Below, one piece after another: positions 54,735 through 64,000 of a stretch of 64,000 nt of DNA. The notes beneath the pieces are model-generated. The model saw only the letters and a program-made list of their open reading frames with translations, was not told where the DNA came from and made no database searches. Source of the stretch: Ariolimax columbianus (Eukaryota > Mollusca > Gastropoda > Stylommatophora > Arionidae); contig JAVGWX010000001.1 in the NCBI GenBank assembly GCA_036924085.1, positions 4,444,200 to 4,508,199 on the forward strand, read 5' to 3'. Each line of letters opens with the position of its first letter. Within the stretch, counting starts at the first letter, position 1. Both the position numbers and the translations under genes were made by a program.

Positions 54735-55312
54735 GGGAGCGGGCAAACCCATCCCACTGACTAGGGAGCGGGCAGACACATCCCACTGACTAGGGAGCGG
54801 GCAGACACATCCCACTGACTTGGGAGCTGGCAGACACATCCCACTGACTAGGGAGCGGGCAGACACAACCCACTGAATAGGGAGCTGGCAGACACATCCC
54901 ACTGACTAGGGAGCGGGCAGACACATCCCACTGACTTGGTAGTTGTGGGAGCGGGCAGACACATCCCACTGACTTGGTAGTTGTGGGAGCGGGCAGACAC
55001 ATCCCACTGACTTGGTAGTTGTGGGAGCGGGCAGACACATCCCACTGACTTGGTAGTTGTGGGAGCGGGCAGACACATCCCACTGACTTGGTAGTTGTGG
55101 GAGCGGGCAGACACATCCCTCTGACGTGGTAGTTGTGGGAGCGGGCAGACACATCCCTCTGACTTGGTAGTTGTGGGAGCGGGCAGACACATCCCTCTGA
55201 CTTGGTAGTTGTGGGAGCGGGCAGACACATCCCACTGACTTAGGAGCTGGCAGACACATCCCACTGACTTGCGAGCCGGCAGACACATCCCACTGACTTG
55301 GGAGCGGGCAGA
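54735..55312. repeat. Minisatellite, 29-bp and 38-bp units, derived from mariner coding end
   Basis: GGGAGCGGGCAGACACATCC recurs. Outer units are 29 bp (ending CACTGACTA or CACTGACTT). The central eight units carry an extra GGTAGTTGT making 38 bp. On the minus strand the first units continue the mariner transposase reading frame (FLVDGICPLPSQWDVSAGSQ), matching the family's C-terminal DGI..L..RW..C block. The insertion variant therefore arose after expansion and was itself amplified in the centre. Confidence 0.95.
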
Positions 55313-56190
55313 TACCGTCTACCAAAAACGACTTTGGTTGATCGATTAACCATTTGGTCACCGCTGTCATGACGTCTGCATTGGAATGGAACCGCTATCC
55401 CTACTTTGCTTTTTCTATGTGTTCCAAACAAAAGAAAGTCACATCTGTGCTGCAAGCTGCGTGTGACATAACTGTCCACCTTTCTATGCTAACATCCGTA
55501 CTGCATGCTGCGTGTGACATAATTGTCCACCTTTCTACGCTAACACTTTCTGTGCAACGTTCAGGACATGCGGACGAGCATTGTAGCGCAACAGAATCAC
55601 ATCAGCTGAAATATGCCGGGTTGCGAATTCTCGATAGCTTTACGCAGCTTGTCTTGTGTGACCTTGTAGCGGATTATATTGATATTCGTGCTAGGCTCTT
55701 TAAAGTCCGCCAACCACAGCACGTTATGGTAAAAGAAATCCGGTCAGCACAACCTTACCTGTTACTTTAACTGTAGGTTTTCAGTGGTTCTGGATGTTTC
55801 CATTTCATGCTAGCTGTTTTATTGCATGGCTCAAAGTGGTGGTACCACGATTCATCGTCTGCCGCTGTGAGCAACAGAGAAGCGTCACTCCTGTTTCGTA
55901 ACGCATCAAGTGGTTCAAACTACTTATCGTGGTCGGTCAGCATCCGGGGGACCCATTGTGAACACACTTTTCGATACTTGAGTTTCTCCCCAGCCACCAT
56001 TGGAACTGTCCCAAACGACACAGCGAGTTCCTTCGCTAGCTAACAACATTCGCCTGGCCTGGCCACGGAAGATCTTTCGTTAACCCACGTTCTACCCTGA
56101 ACATTCGTACCCAGTCCTTCACTGTTGTCTGCGACACACATTTGTCGACACTGCCTACATTCTTCGATGAATGTCGACTTTGGCTGTTGG
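55313..56190 (-). pseudogene. Mariner-like (DD34D) transposase pseudogene
   Basis: Minus-strand segments in order: VDIHRRM and TTVKDWVRMFRVERGLTKDL (N-terminal helix-turn-helix region, near 56100). Then LAKELAVSFGTVPMVAGEKL, CSQWVPRMLT (WVPR-type motif, near 55945) and ADDESWYHHFEP (first catalytic Asp retained). They are followed by SMKWKHPEP, LADFKEPSTNINIIRYKVTQ, DVILLRYNARPHVLNVAQKV, FLLFGTHRKSK and TKWLIDQPKSFLVDGI. The usual LLHDNARPH is LLRYNARPH, so the second catalytic Asp is lost. Stops and frameshifts are frequent. Mariner transposases cut and paste their own DNA. No terminal inverted repeats could be defined, partly because the 3' side is now a minisatellite. Confidence 0.82.
55441..55545. 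repeat. 51-bp duplication within the mariner pseudogene
   Basis: ACATC(T/C)GT(G/A)CTGCA starts at 55441 and 55492, each followed by GCTGCGTGTGACATAA.TGTC. The length is 17 codons, so the duplication kept frame. Confidence 0.9.
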
Positions 56191-56435
56191 GAACTTTGGA
56201 TAGATTCGGTATCCCACTGGTAGTGTTGTCGACGATCTGCAGAAGAACATATGCATGCGAGGAGAATAAACACGCTCACGCTAGTTCATGAGTCTAGGCC
56301 TACAGGGTGAACTGTAGGGTCATCATGCTCCCCGTGTGCTGGCGTGTATAACGGACAGGTTTCAGTTGATCCTCCCTCGCAGATGTTCATGTTTCCAAAT
56401 TCATATGTCTCTTCATGAAATATTATTCTATCGTC

Positions 56436-56830
56436 TGCATATAGAAGTTCTCCCTACTACATATAGAAGTTCTCCCTACTACATATAGAAGTTCTGCCTA
56501 CTACATATAGAAGTTCTCCCTACTACATATAGAAGTTCTCCCTACTGCATATAGAAATTCTTCCTACTGCATATATAAATTCTTCCTACTGCATATAGAA
56601 GTTCTCCCAACTAAATATAGAAATGTTCTCTTTTACACACAGAAGTTATCTCGGCTACGTATATAAGTTCGTTTTGCTAAATATAGAAGTTCTCTCTAAT
56701 ACATTTATAATTGTCTCTACTATATAAAGAAGTTATCTCTATTACATATAAAAGTTAGCTCTTATACACAAAGAAGTTATCTCGGCTCAGTATATAAGCT
56801 ATCAAAGCTGCAAATAGAAGTTGTCTCTAA
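56436..56830. repeat. Minisatellite, about 22-bp unit, decaying rightward
   Basis: CATATAGAAGTTCTCCCTAC recurs five or six times with high identity and then decays into irregular ATATA.AAGTT(A/C)TCTC motifs to about 56830. Confidence 0.88.
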
Positions 56831-57955
56831 CACATACAGAGGCTATTTCTGTCACTCACATGCTGTCTCATAAACACATATTTTCTAGTTTGTAATATCT
56901 TTTATTGCATAACAAACGAGTTTATTGTCCCATAAACGTTGGAGCTGCCCCCTCCACACCCCGTGCCACTCAACAGTCTTTTATTGTTGTCCCTGGTGAC
57001 ACAAGTTGACCTCATGTTCTCAACAAGTATCTACGTGTTCATTATGTCAGCTGATATTACGTAAACATCTCTGAATTCTTCCTGTATTATCTCAGTCTAG
57101 ATCACTGTTTAAATTCATCAACATATGATATGTTAACGTCATTGGTGACCCTACTGTTGTGCACTGCTTGTTGTTGTTCACTGTTTGTTGTTGTGCACTG
57201 TTTATTCCTGTGCACTCCTAAGCTATTTGTTGTACCTGTTATTGTACAACATGCTACACAATCTTGCCAACCCCTTTCCCCCATCTCATGTTTTTCCTGC
57301 TGAGATCAAGTGACGTGCTCATAAAACACCCCCATTGTGTGTGGAGAGAAATGTCTGTTTGAACTGTGCGGTCTGTCATTAATCATTCACAAGCAAATCA
57401 TGGAGTTTTGAAGCTCATTTTCCCTCATCTGTTCAAGCAACGTACAAGAAACACTTCTCCCTGGATGAAAACCAACTTGTTTTTCTGCATTCCCTTAATT
57501 TATTGAGGTGAATAAATTCACGCGCACACAAACTATGACAGGTAATTGGCAAATGAAAGTGTGCAACTCACAAGAGATGTAGAACAGCGACCTCAAGATC
57601 AAAAATGATATGTTTGCTTCAAAATGGAGCAACACCAACCAACCATCAAGAACAAGTACCCATAACAACATTATACTCTAGATTTGAGCTCAATTACTTC
57701 AGACGATAACAATACTTCTTTGATTCCAGAACGCCATTACAGAATGTGCACCATTGTGATCGTTTCGAAAAATCTCCAACAAAATACTGAACAATCCTTT
57801 ATAGTGTTATGAAAGGACTTTGAACCAATCATCATCGCGTTAATACCTACAGAACATTCACACTTCCACCCAAAGCAACTCTGGTGCAACCAACCTTTCT
57901 AAGTTCAAAGCTGGCGACATCTTTTGTTAAGTGCATAACTGGCAATTTTTTTATT
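56831..57955. other. Unassigned spacer
   Basis: No supported gene. Short TTGTTGTTG(C)ACTG(C/T)TT echoes near 57160-57200 are the only repeat-like feature. Confidence 0.4.
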
Positions 57956-60115
57956 CAACATGTAGAAGCAGCTACCAGAGGCAAAAACACACTCGATTTA
58001 GTTTTTACTACAGAGGAAAATATGATTGAAAACGTTGCTGTTGGGGAACTGTTTGGCTAAAGTGACCATCAAATCATCCGTTGGGGAAAAAAGTAAACAT
58101 ATACACGTGAACATACGACTACTCTTAGGCATATGTTAAGAAGACAAAAGAGGCAGCGAACCACATAATCTGGAAAGATATTGTCGGAGGAACAGATGTT
58201 GAACAGGAGTGGGAGTGTTTTAAAACATTTCTAGAATAGTTAACGATGAATGTATTCCGTGTAGGGAGGTAAACCCCAAGCGTAAAAAGTGGATAACTAG
58301 ATTTTTATTTAAATGTAGAAGTGTAAAATTAAAACATGGACAAAATTATACAAAATCAGGTAAATCTAAATAAAACTTGCTCAGAGGATCAAGACTGACA
58401 GTAACAGCTTCTTCTCTTATGTTAGAAATAAACAAAGAACGAAAGACAAAGTAGGCCCTCTCATAGACAGTACAGGGAAAATAATAAGTGAGAATAGGGA
58501 GGCAGCTAATCTAGTCAATCAGTACTTTGGCACAGTCTACACAAAAGAGGACTGCTCCAAGATCCCAGAGCCTATATATATTTTTTCAAAAAGACATGGA
58601 TACTGCGGGATTAAGATCAATATCTGTATTACAGAAGAAATGGTATTTTTAAAATTGAAGGGTTGAAAGTGGATAAATGTGCAGGCCAAGATGGTATTCA
58701 TCTAAAATTGCTGTTTGAAATTTAAGACCAACTAGCAAAACCATTTACTATATTATGTTCTCAATCACTTGCAAAAGGGATTCTTCCACGGGATTGGAAA
58801 GATGCAGGAGTGATCCCCTATTTCAAAAAGGGCAAAAACTAGATCCAGAAAATTATAGACCGGTGAGTTTAAGGCGCACAGTCTGTAAATTGTTAAGTCA
58901 ATAATAAAAAAGAACATTGTAATGCATCTAGACAGGTTTAATATAATCAGAAATAGTCAACATGTGTTTACAAGAGAGAGATCATGCTTAACAAATCTAT
59001 TAGAATTCATTGAAGAGGTTACGCAATGATAGATAAAGGGGAGTCAGTGGATGTTATTTATCTAGATTTTGCAAAGGCCTTCGATAGAGTACCTCATTAA
59101 AGATTATTTTGAAGGTTAAATGCACATGAAATAGGTCATGAAGTTGCCAAATGGATTGAAAATTGATTAACGGGAAGAAAGCAGAGGGTGGGCATAAATA
59201 AGGAGTACTCTTGAGTGATGTAAAGTTAAAAGTGGTGTGCCACAGGGCTCGGTTTTGTTCTTTATATTTAAATGATTTGGACATTGATACCGGATCCATG
59301 ATTGCAAAATCTGCCGATGACTCAAAAGTATGAAGCAATATCTCATCTGAATCAAAAGTGGACATAATGAGGTCGGATTTCGATAAATTCGAGAATGGTC
59401 TGTAAGCTGGAAAATGGAGTTGAATGCAGATAAATGAACAGTCATCCATATGGGTAGATGCAACATGAAAGATAATTACAGTATGGGCAAGAACAATATT
59501 AGAAAATAGAAAAGGAAAGTGATCGAGGGGCTAAATAGATAATACAGGTAAGGTGAGTGAGCAAGTTCAGGTAGCAGTAAAAAAGGCAAATGCATAGTTG
59601 GGTATGATAAAAAGAAATATTAAATATAGGAGCAAGGAAGTGATAGTCAAACTGCAAAAAGCATTAGTTAGAACTAGATTGGAGTACTGTGTACAGGTGT
59701 GGAGTCCGTATTATAGAAGGGATATAAACAAGCTGGAAAGAACACAAAAAAGCGACAAGTTGATAGTGGTATTCCATAGTTACAGTTATGAGAAAAGACT
59801 CAGAAAAATCGGCCTACAGTGTCTAGAAAAGAGACAAATTCGAGGTGACAATACAGGTTTATAAGATAATCAAAGGAACAGACACATTAGACCATAACAA
59901 GTTTAAAAAAAATTACAATCACCCACAATAAGAAGAGGGCATAGCTACAAATTAACTAAATAGAGGTCCAGATTAGATATTAGGAACTGTTTATTTAGTC
60001 AGAGAAAGGTAAATGGTTGGAATGCATTGCCACAAAAGGTAGTGGAGGCAGGAACAATTAATACATTTAAGAATAAATTGGATGCGCATAGCTTTTTGAG
60101 CAAGGTAATGTAAAT
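57956..60115 (+). mobile_element. CR1-like LINE, decayed, endonuclease end to ORF2 C-terminus
   Basis: Plus-strand pieces in order: AATRGKNTLDLVFTTEENMI (endonuclease C-terminus, near 57970), VRNKQRTKDKVGPLIDSTGK, and VDKCAGQDGIHLKLLFEI. Then come PRDWKDAGVIPYFKKGK (fingers) and DVIYLDFAKAFDRVPH (motif A, near 59050). A degenerate SADDSKV (FADD position, near 59310) follows, then MIKRNIKYRSKEVIVKLQKA (59598), LEYCVQVWSPYYRRDINKLE, RRGHSYKLTK and AGTINTFKNKLDAHSFL near the end. Many stops and frameshifts. The clade label (CR1/L2 supergroup) is by remembered motif pattern. Confidence 0.82.
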
Positions 60116-60439
60116 GAAACTGGTTGTATACAGACTCTGCAGAGTTTTTTTTTAAACCAGTATAAAGACGTTAAGTCAAATCTGTTTCGCTTAGAAAAGG
60201 TGGCTTGAAGTGTCTGGTGAGAATATATACAGCCGGCAAGGTGCAAGAACCATCAGATTACATAACATTGAGCACCTATAAGTGTCATGGAAATGCTGGT
60301 ATACCTATTATGTTTAACAGTGTGCAGTATCCATGACATTAAATACTGAGGCATATATTGGCTACAGACAATCAGGCATTCAGAAGCATCATTTTGTTGA
60401 TGGAGCAAAGACAATGAATAAAGTGCTCGGTACCTGCTC

Positions 60440-61335
60440 ACTCACCTTACCTGTATGATCTATTATAACCCCTAAGTCCCTTTCCTTTTCTATCATACTA
60501 ATATTGTTGTCGCACATTCTGTAATGGTGTTCCATTTTGAATCTACCTGTGTTGATGACTGTACATTCATCTCCATTAAACTCCACTTTCCAGCTAGCAG
60601 ACCATTCTCGAATTTTATCTAAATCCGACCTCAATAAATCCATTTCTAATTTTATATAAGATACTACTGCATAGCTTTCTTATCATAAATATATTTTTCA
60701 AATCATGAATCCGATATCAATGTCCAAATTTATGCCCACCCTCTGCCTTCTTCAGGTTAACCAATTGTCAATAGATTTAGCAACTTCACCACCTATTCCA
60801 TGTGATTTTAACTTTCGAAATAATTGTTGATGAGGTAATCTGTCAAAGCCCTTTGGAAAATCTAGATAAATAACGTCCACTGGCTCCCCTTTATCAATCA
60901 TTTTGTAACCTCCTCCGTGAATTCTAATATATTTGTTAAGCCCAATCTCCCTCTAGTAAACCGATGCTGACTATTTTTGATTAGATTAAACTTGTCTAAA
61001 TGGATTACCATGTTTTTTTTTATTATGATTGATCCTAACAATTTACAGACTATGCTCGTGAAACTCACCGGTCTATAACTTGCTGGATCTGATTGTTTGC
61101 CCTTTTTGAATAAGGGAATCATTCCTGCATCTTTCCAATGTCTGGAAGAATCCCTTTTGCATGTGATTGAGAACATAATATAGCCAAGGGTTTTGCTAGT
61201 TGGTAACTAATATCAAACAGCAATTTTGGATTAATACCATTTTCACCTTGACATTTATCCACTTATAATCCAAACTTCATCAGCTGTCCAGTAACAGTTA
61301 ATTCATCTATTGATGTCATCAATTTCCGATTTTAT
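60440..61335 (-). mobile_element. CR1-like LINE, second copy, inverted
   Basis: The minus strand gives VDKCQGENGINPKLLFDISY (near 61250), HWKDAGMIPLFKKGKQSDPA, SYRPVSFTSIVCKLLGSIII, and QHRFTRGRLGLTNILEFTEE. Then come DVIYLDFPKGFDRLPHQ-like motif A, MDLLRSDLDKIREWSASWKV and MIEKERDLGVIIDHTGKVSE. It ends abruptly near 60440 after the GKVSEQ position, before the C-terminal third. It is the same family as the plus copy and faces it, with about 330 bp between. Confidence 0.8.
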
Positions 61336-62045
61336 TCGCAACTCGTAATCATAGACAGTAGTCAGCTCAAGTTTTTAGATATTGCCGTACATGTTTTCGG
61401 CCATTGAAGGACTTCACTTTATCACCATTAATCATATCTAATGTCCAAATTATATGTTATCCACCCTGTTATACCATTTATCTCATTGCAGTGGAATTGC
61501 AGTGAACCTTAGATCAAAACAAACTGGTTATTATACATTTATATTGTTCTTCTAAGGTCATAAACTCACAGCGAAATACAATATTATTTGAAAATAGGAA
61601 GCCCTCAAGTCTTCGGGGGGAAGAATATATAGAATAAAGACATTATACAAAATGCACTGGAAAATCACATGGCACACTAAATATCATTCCATTTCAGCTA
61701 GATGGACATTTTGAAATTTACGCTTAAACGGCTACATTATCTGCACGGAATAATCAATTATAACCATAGTAATATTGTTTGTCATCATAATGCCAGGTTC
61801 AACATTGCCAACCCTGAAATTCAATCAGGAAGTATTACAGAACAACAATGCTTTCGCATAAGTGAACCAAATAATTCAAAAAAGAAGAATAAAATCATCG
61901 AGAATATTCTGAGAAAGGTGCTTTCAGAAATCATAGTGGCAATGGAAAAACATTACCTCAACCATCTACAATCACATGACAAAACACGACAAAAATTATT
62001 GCGAAATTCTTTTACCGCTTGGGATGTTAACATCTTTCGTTATTA
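61336..62045. other. Unassigned spacer with one 126-codon open frame
   Basis: A plus-strand open frame at 61702-62082 (MDILKFTLKRLHYLHGIINY...) has no domain I recognise. Its last residues read over the (GTT)n tail of a minus-strand LINE, arguing against a real gene. Otherwise nothing is supported. Confidence 0.35.
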
Positions 62046-62215
62046 CGTATATGTTTTTGTTGTTGTTGTTCGTCCTTCATAATCAATGATGACCACTTTA
62101 TGGAAGTGGTTTAATTTGCCACATGACGACTATAGACGGTCCAAGTCTGACATGCTTTCAAGATGGTAGTAAGAACAGCTGCAGCGCAGACCTTGATTTC
62201 TGTTTGAGAGTTGTT
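62046..62215 (-). pseudogene. LINE fragment with (AAC)n tail
   Basis: The minus strand gives [20 protein letters not shown] followed by [10 protein letters not shown], a recognisable thumb block, then jumps to a 3' end. There TCATTGATTATGAAGGAC precedes (AAC)4. The thumb block matches the family at 62645-63690 (LLYACESWTVNSGHARRLNH), but most of the C-terminus is deleted. Confidence 0.65.
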
Positions 62216-62219
62216 CCCT

Positions 62220-62220
<1 letters not shown>

Positions 62221-62255
<35 letters not shown>

Positions 62256-62297
62256 ACACACGCACACACAGACACACACACACACATACACACATAA
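62221..62297. repeat. (CA)n microsatellite
   Basis: Mostly pure CA with a few GACA and GCACA interruptions. Confidence 0.96.
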
Positions 62298-62388
62298 TTG
62301 ATATATTAAATCCTGTCACACCAGATGAAATAACTTGTATATGTTGTGTAATAAAGCCACTAGGTCCGGTTACATTTGAACACGGCTC

Positions 62389-62503
<115 letters not shown>

Positions 62504-62644
62504 AATGGGCCAGATATACATCTACACTAAGCTATGTAAACCATGTAAAACCTTATGTATGTTAATGCTTTCTGTTACAGGATATTACAGGTAGTTCCTC
62601 ACCATTCGACCGTTGTGGGCACAAGACAGGTTTTAGAGTGTAAG

Positions 62645-63690
62645 CATAATAATAATAGCTGTCCATCGTTGTCGATGAGGACCGCCGACATCATCCTTGT
62701 CACAGATTTCCCTGTTGGGTGTGGGTGTGCATGTGGCTGAACAGGCCAATGTGGGCAGGAAAACATCTGCTACATATCGGGCACACGAGATTTGTAGAAG
62801 GTGATGGTGTTCCCGCTGCTCGGGATTTCCGGGTCTCGCGTCTGCTCTTGGCTTTCACAACACGGTCGTCTTCGCCGGTAGCTACACCCGATTTGACTGC
62901 GCTTCTCCAGTCAGATCTGTTTTGCGCAAGACATTCCCAGATGTCGATGTCTATCTGGCAACTTGTCAGTGAGTCCTTCAGACCGTCTTTAAATCGTTTC
63001 TTTGGGCGCCCTTTCTTGCCGTATAGAAGCTTCTTTGGGAGCCGCTCGTCTGACATACGGACGAGGTGTCCGGCCCATCCTAGTCGTGCTGTTTCTAGCA
63101 GTGCATGGATGCTGGGCATGTTAGCCCTCAAGAGAATCTCGATGTCAGTGACACGATCTTGCTATCGGATGTGGAATATTCGCCTCAGGCAACCTGTGTG
63201 GAAGTGGTTTAACCTCCTTGCATGTCCAGAATTTACAGTCCAGCTTTCGCAAGCGTATAGTAGGGTTTGAATGATGGTTGCACGGTAGACTTGGAGTTTG
63301 GTCTTGACGCTGATGCCACGACGTGCCCAGACCATCGAGCGCATTCTACAAAAGGCTGTGCCGGCCTTTGCTATTCTGCTTGCCACCTAATCGTCTAGGC
63401 TGACAGATCTCGACAGTGTGCTGCCCAGATATGTGAATTTGTCTACGACATTTAGCGTCTGCCCGCTGACTGTAGTCTCTGGTTTTGTGTACGGCATGCC
63501 TGATGCTGGTTGGTACATGACCTCTGTTTTTATTTGCATTTATAGTCAGGCCAAAATTGTCGCATTCGGCAGAGAACCGGTCCATTCCAACCTGCATGTT
63601 CAGTTCTAAGTGTAAGCAGAACCAAGAATATAGCCACTGCAACACTGAGAGAATGTCGTCTGAGGCCAATAACAGTACACATTTGGCAGT
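62645..63690 (-). pseudogene. LINE ORF2 3' half with C-terminal C2H2 finger, decayed
   Basis: On the minus strand: MQVGMDRFSAECDNFGLTIN (after the palm), VDKFTYLGSTLSRSVSLDD in another frame, then MVWARRGISVKTKLQVYRAT. Next come LLYACESWTVNSGHARRLNH, MPSIHALLETARLGWAGHLV and KKGRPKKRFKDGLKDSLTSC. The C-terminus carries a zinc-finger pattern, CPICSRCFPAHIGLFSHMHT (C-x2-C-x12-H-x3-H), probably nucleic-acid binding. After the stop the 3' end closes with ACGATGGACAGCTATTATTATTA, a (TAT)n tail (about 62645-62662). The frame is broken near 63390, and the RT catalytic core is absent. Confidence 0.8.
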
Positions 63691-64000
63691 ATAACTGTGA
63701 TAAATTACCAATATTCTCGGACGCTCACCGTGTGACTAGACAGACCCTAAAGAATGGCATACGTAGGTCCCTAGTAAAGGTCTGGTTCTAAGTGTGCATG
63801 AGAGGAGATGTACAGCTTCGGAGGGAAGGAGCACGTCATTTCACAACATATATATGCAATGTATCATGTGGGCTTTTTGTAATTAACGATGCTATTGGTG
63901 ATATATATTACCTTAGTTTGACTTAGATAACACGTTTGTAGCGAAAAGAAAAAAACTAGCTAAGCAATTGAGGGGACTTAACCATTAATACATTAAGCAG
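63691..64000. other. Unassigned end of window
   Basis: No supported feature. The LINE to the left may extend into it in unrecognisable form. Confidence 0.3.

Noticed and set aside
61702..62082. 126-codon open frame as a host gene
   Set aside because: No domain is recognised, and the last codons read across a LINE tail on the opposite strand.

Overview
This window is eukaryotic, non-coding, repeat-dominated DNA. I find no intact host protein gene, tRNA, operon, Shine-Dalgarno site or CRISPR array. The best taxonomic clue is an 18S rRNA-derived segment (about 35280-36517) with metazoan, mollusc-like sequence. Together with the retrotransposon families present, it suggests a gastropod mollusc, probably heterobranch (sea-slug or snail like). 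That assignment is inference from remembered family features, not a database search.

Layout. 0-7.4 kb: short tandem arrays, three decayed non-LTR retrotransposon (LINE) pieces, and a 2.1-kb array of a 24-bp unit that runs in frame out of a LINE C-terminus. 7.9-15.2 kb: one LINE split by a candidate 1.3-kb inverted-repeat element and by a 5.5-kb array of a 55-bp unit. 16-26 kb: many independent minisatellites, two minus-strand LINE 3' ends, a possible tRNA-headed SINE, and a LINE copy with an intact RNase H domain. 27.7-30.1 kb: a minus-strand copy of the same RNase H-bearing LINE with a (GAA)n tail. 31-33 kb: minisatellites. 33.8-39.6 kb: a plus-strand copy of that LINE, split by a 3.5-kb ribosomal-RNA-derived insertion. 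39.7-43.2 kb: minisatellites, including a 26-bp array open in all three plus frames. 43.6-47.4 kb: a minus-strand RTE-like LINE, a second candidate inverted-repeat element and a 30-bp array. 48.7-54.4 kb: a strongly G-skewed minisatellite field. 54.7-56.2 kb: a mariner transposase pseudogene whose C-terminus has become a minisatellite. 57.9-61.3 kb: two converging CR1-like LINE copies. 62-63.7 kb: dinucleotide repeats and two fragments of another LINE family.

The most notable object is the insertion at 34652-38184. It starts in GC-rich 5' external transcribed spacer-like sequence, runs into about 1.24 kb of 18S rRNA, then into duplicated modules mixing 18S and 28S 3'-end sequence. It ends in the GCGTACGA-(GAA)n tail used by the RNase H-bearing LINE family. 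An 11-bp duplication (AATGAGAGCCA) flanks it and it sits inside a copy of that same LINE, which has its own 12-bp target-site duplication. This reads as a large non-autonomous retroelement made from a pre-rRNA and mobilised by the LINE.

A second theme is that several minisatellites are expansions of transposon coding sequence: a LINE C-terminus (24 bp), a second LINE C-terminus (55 bp), a LINE linker (29 bp) and a mariner transposase C-terminus (29/38 bp).
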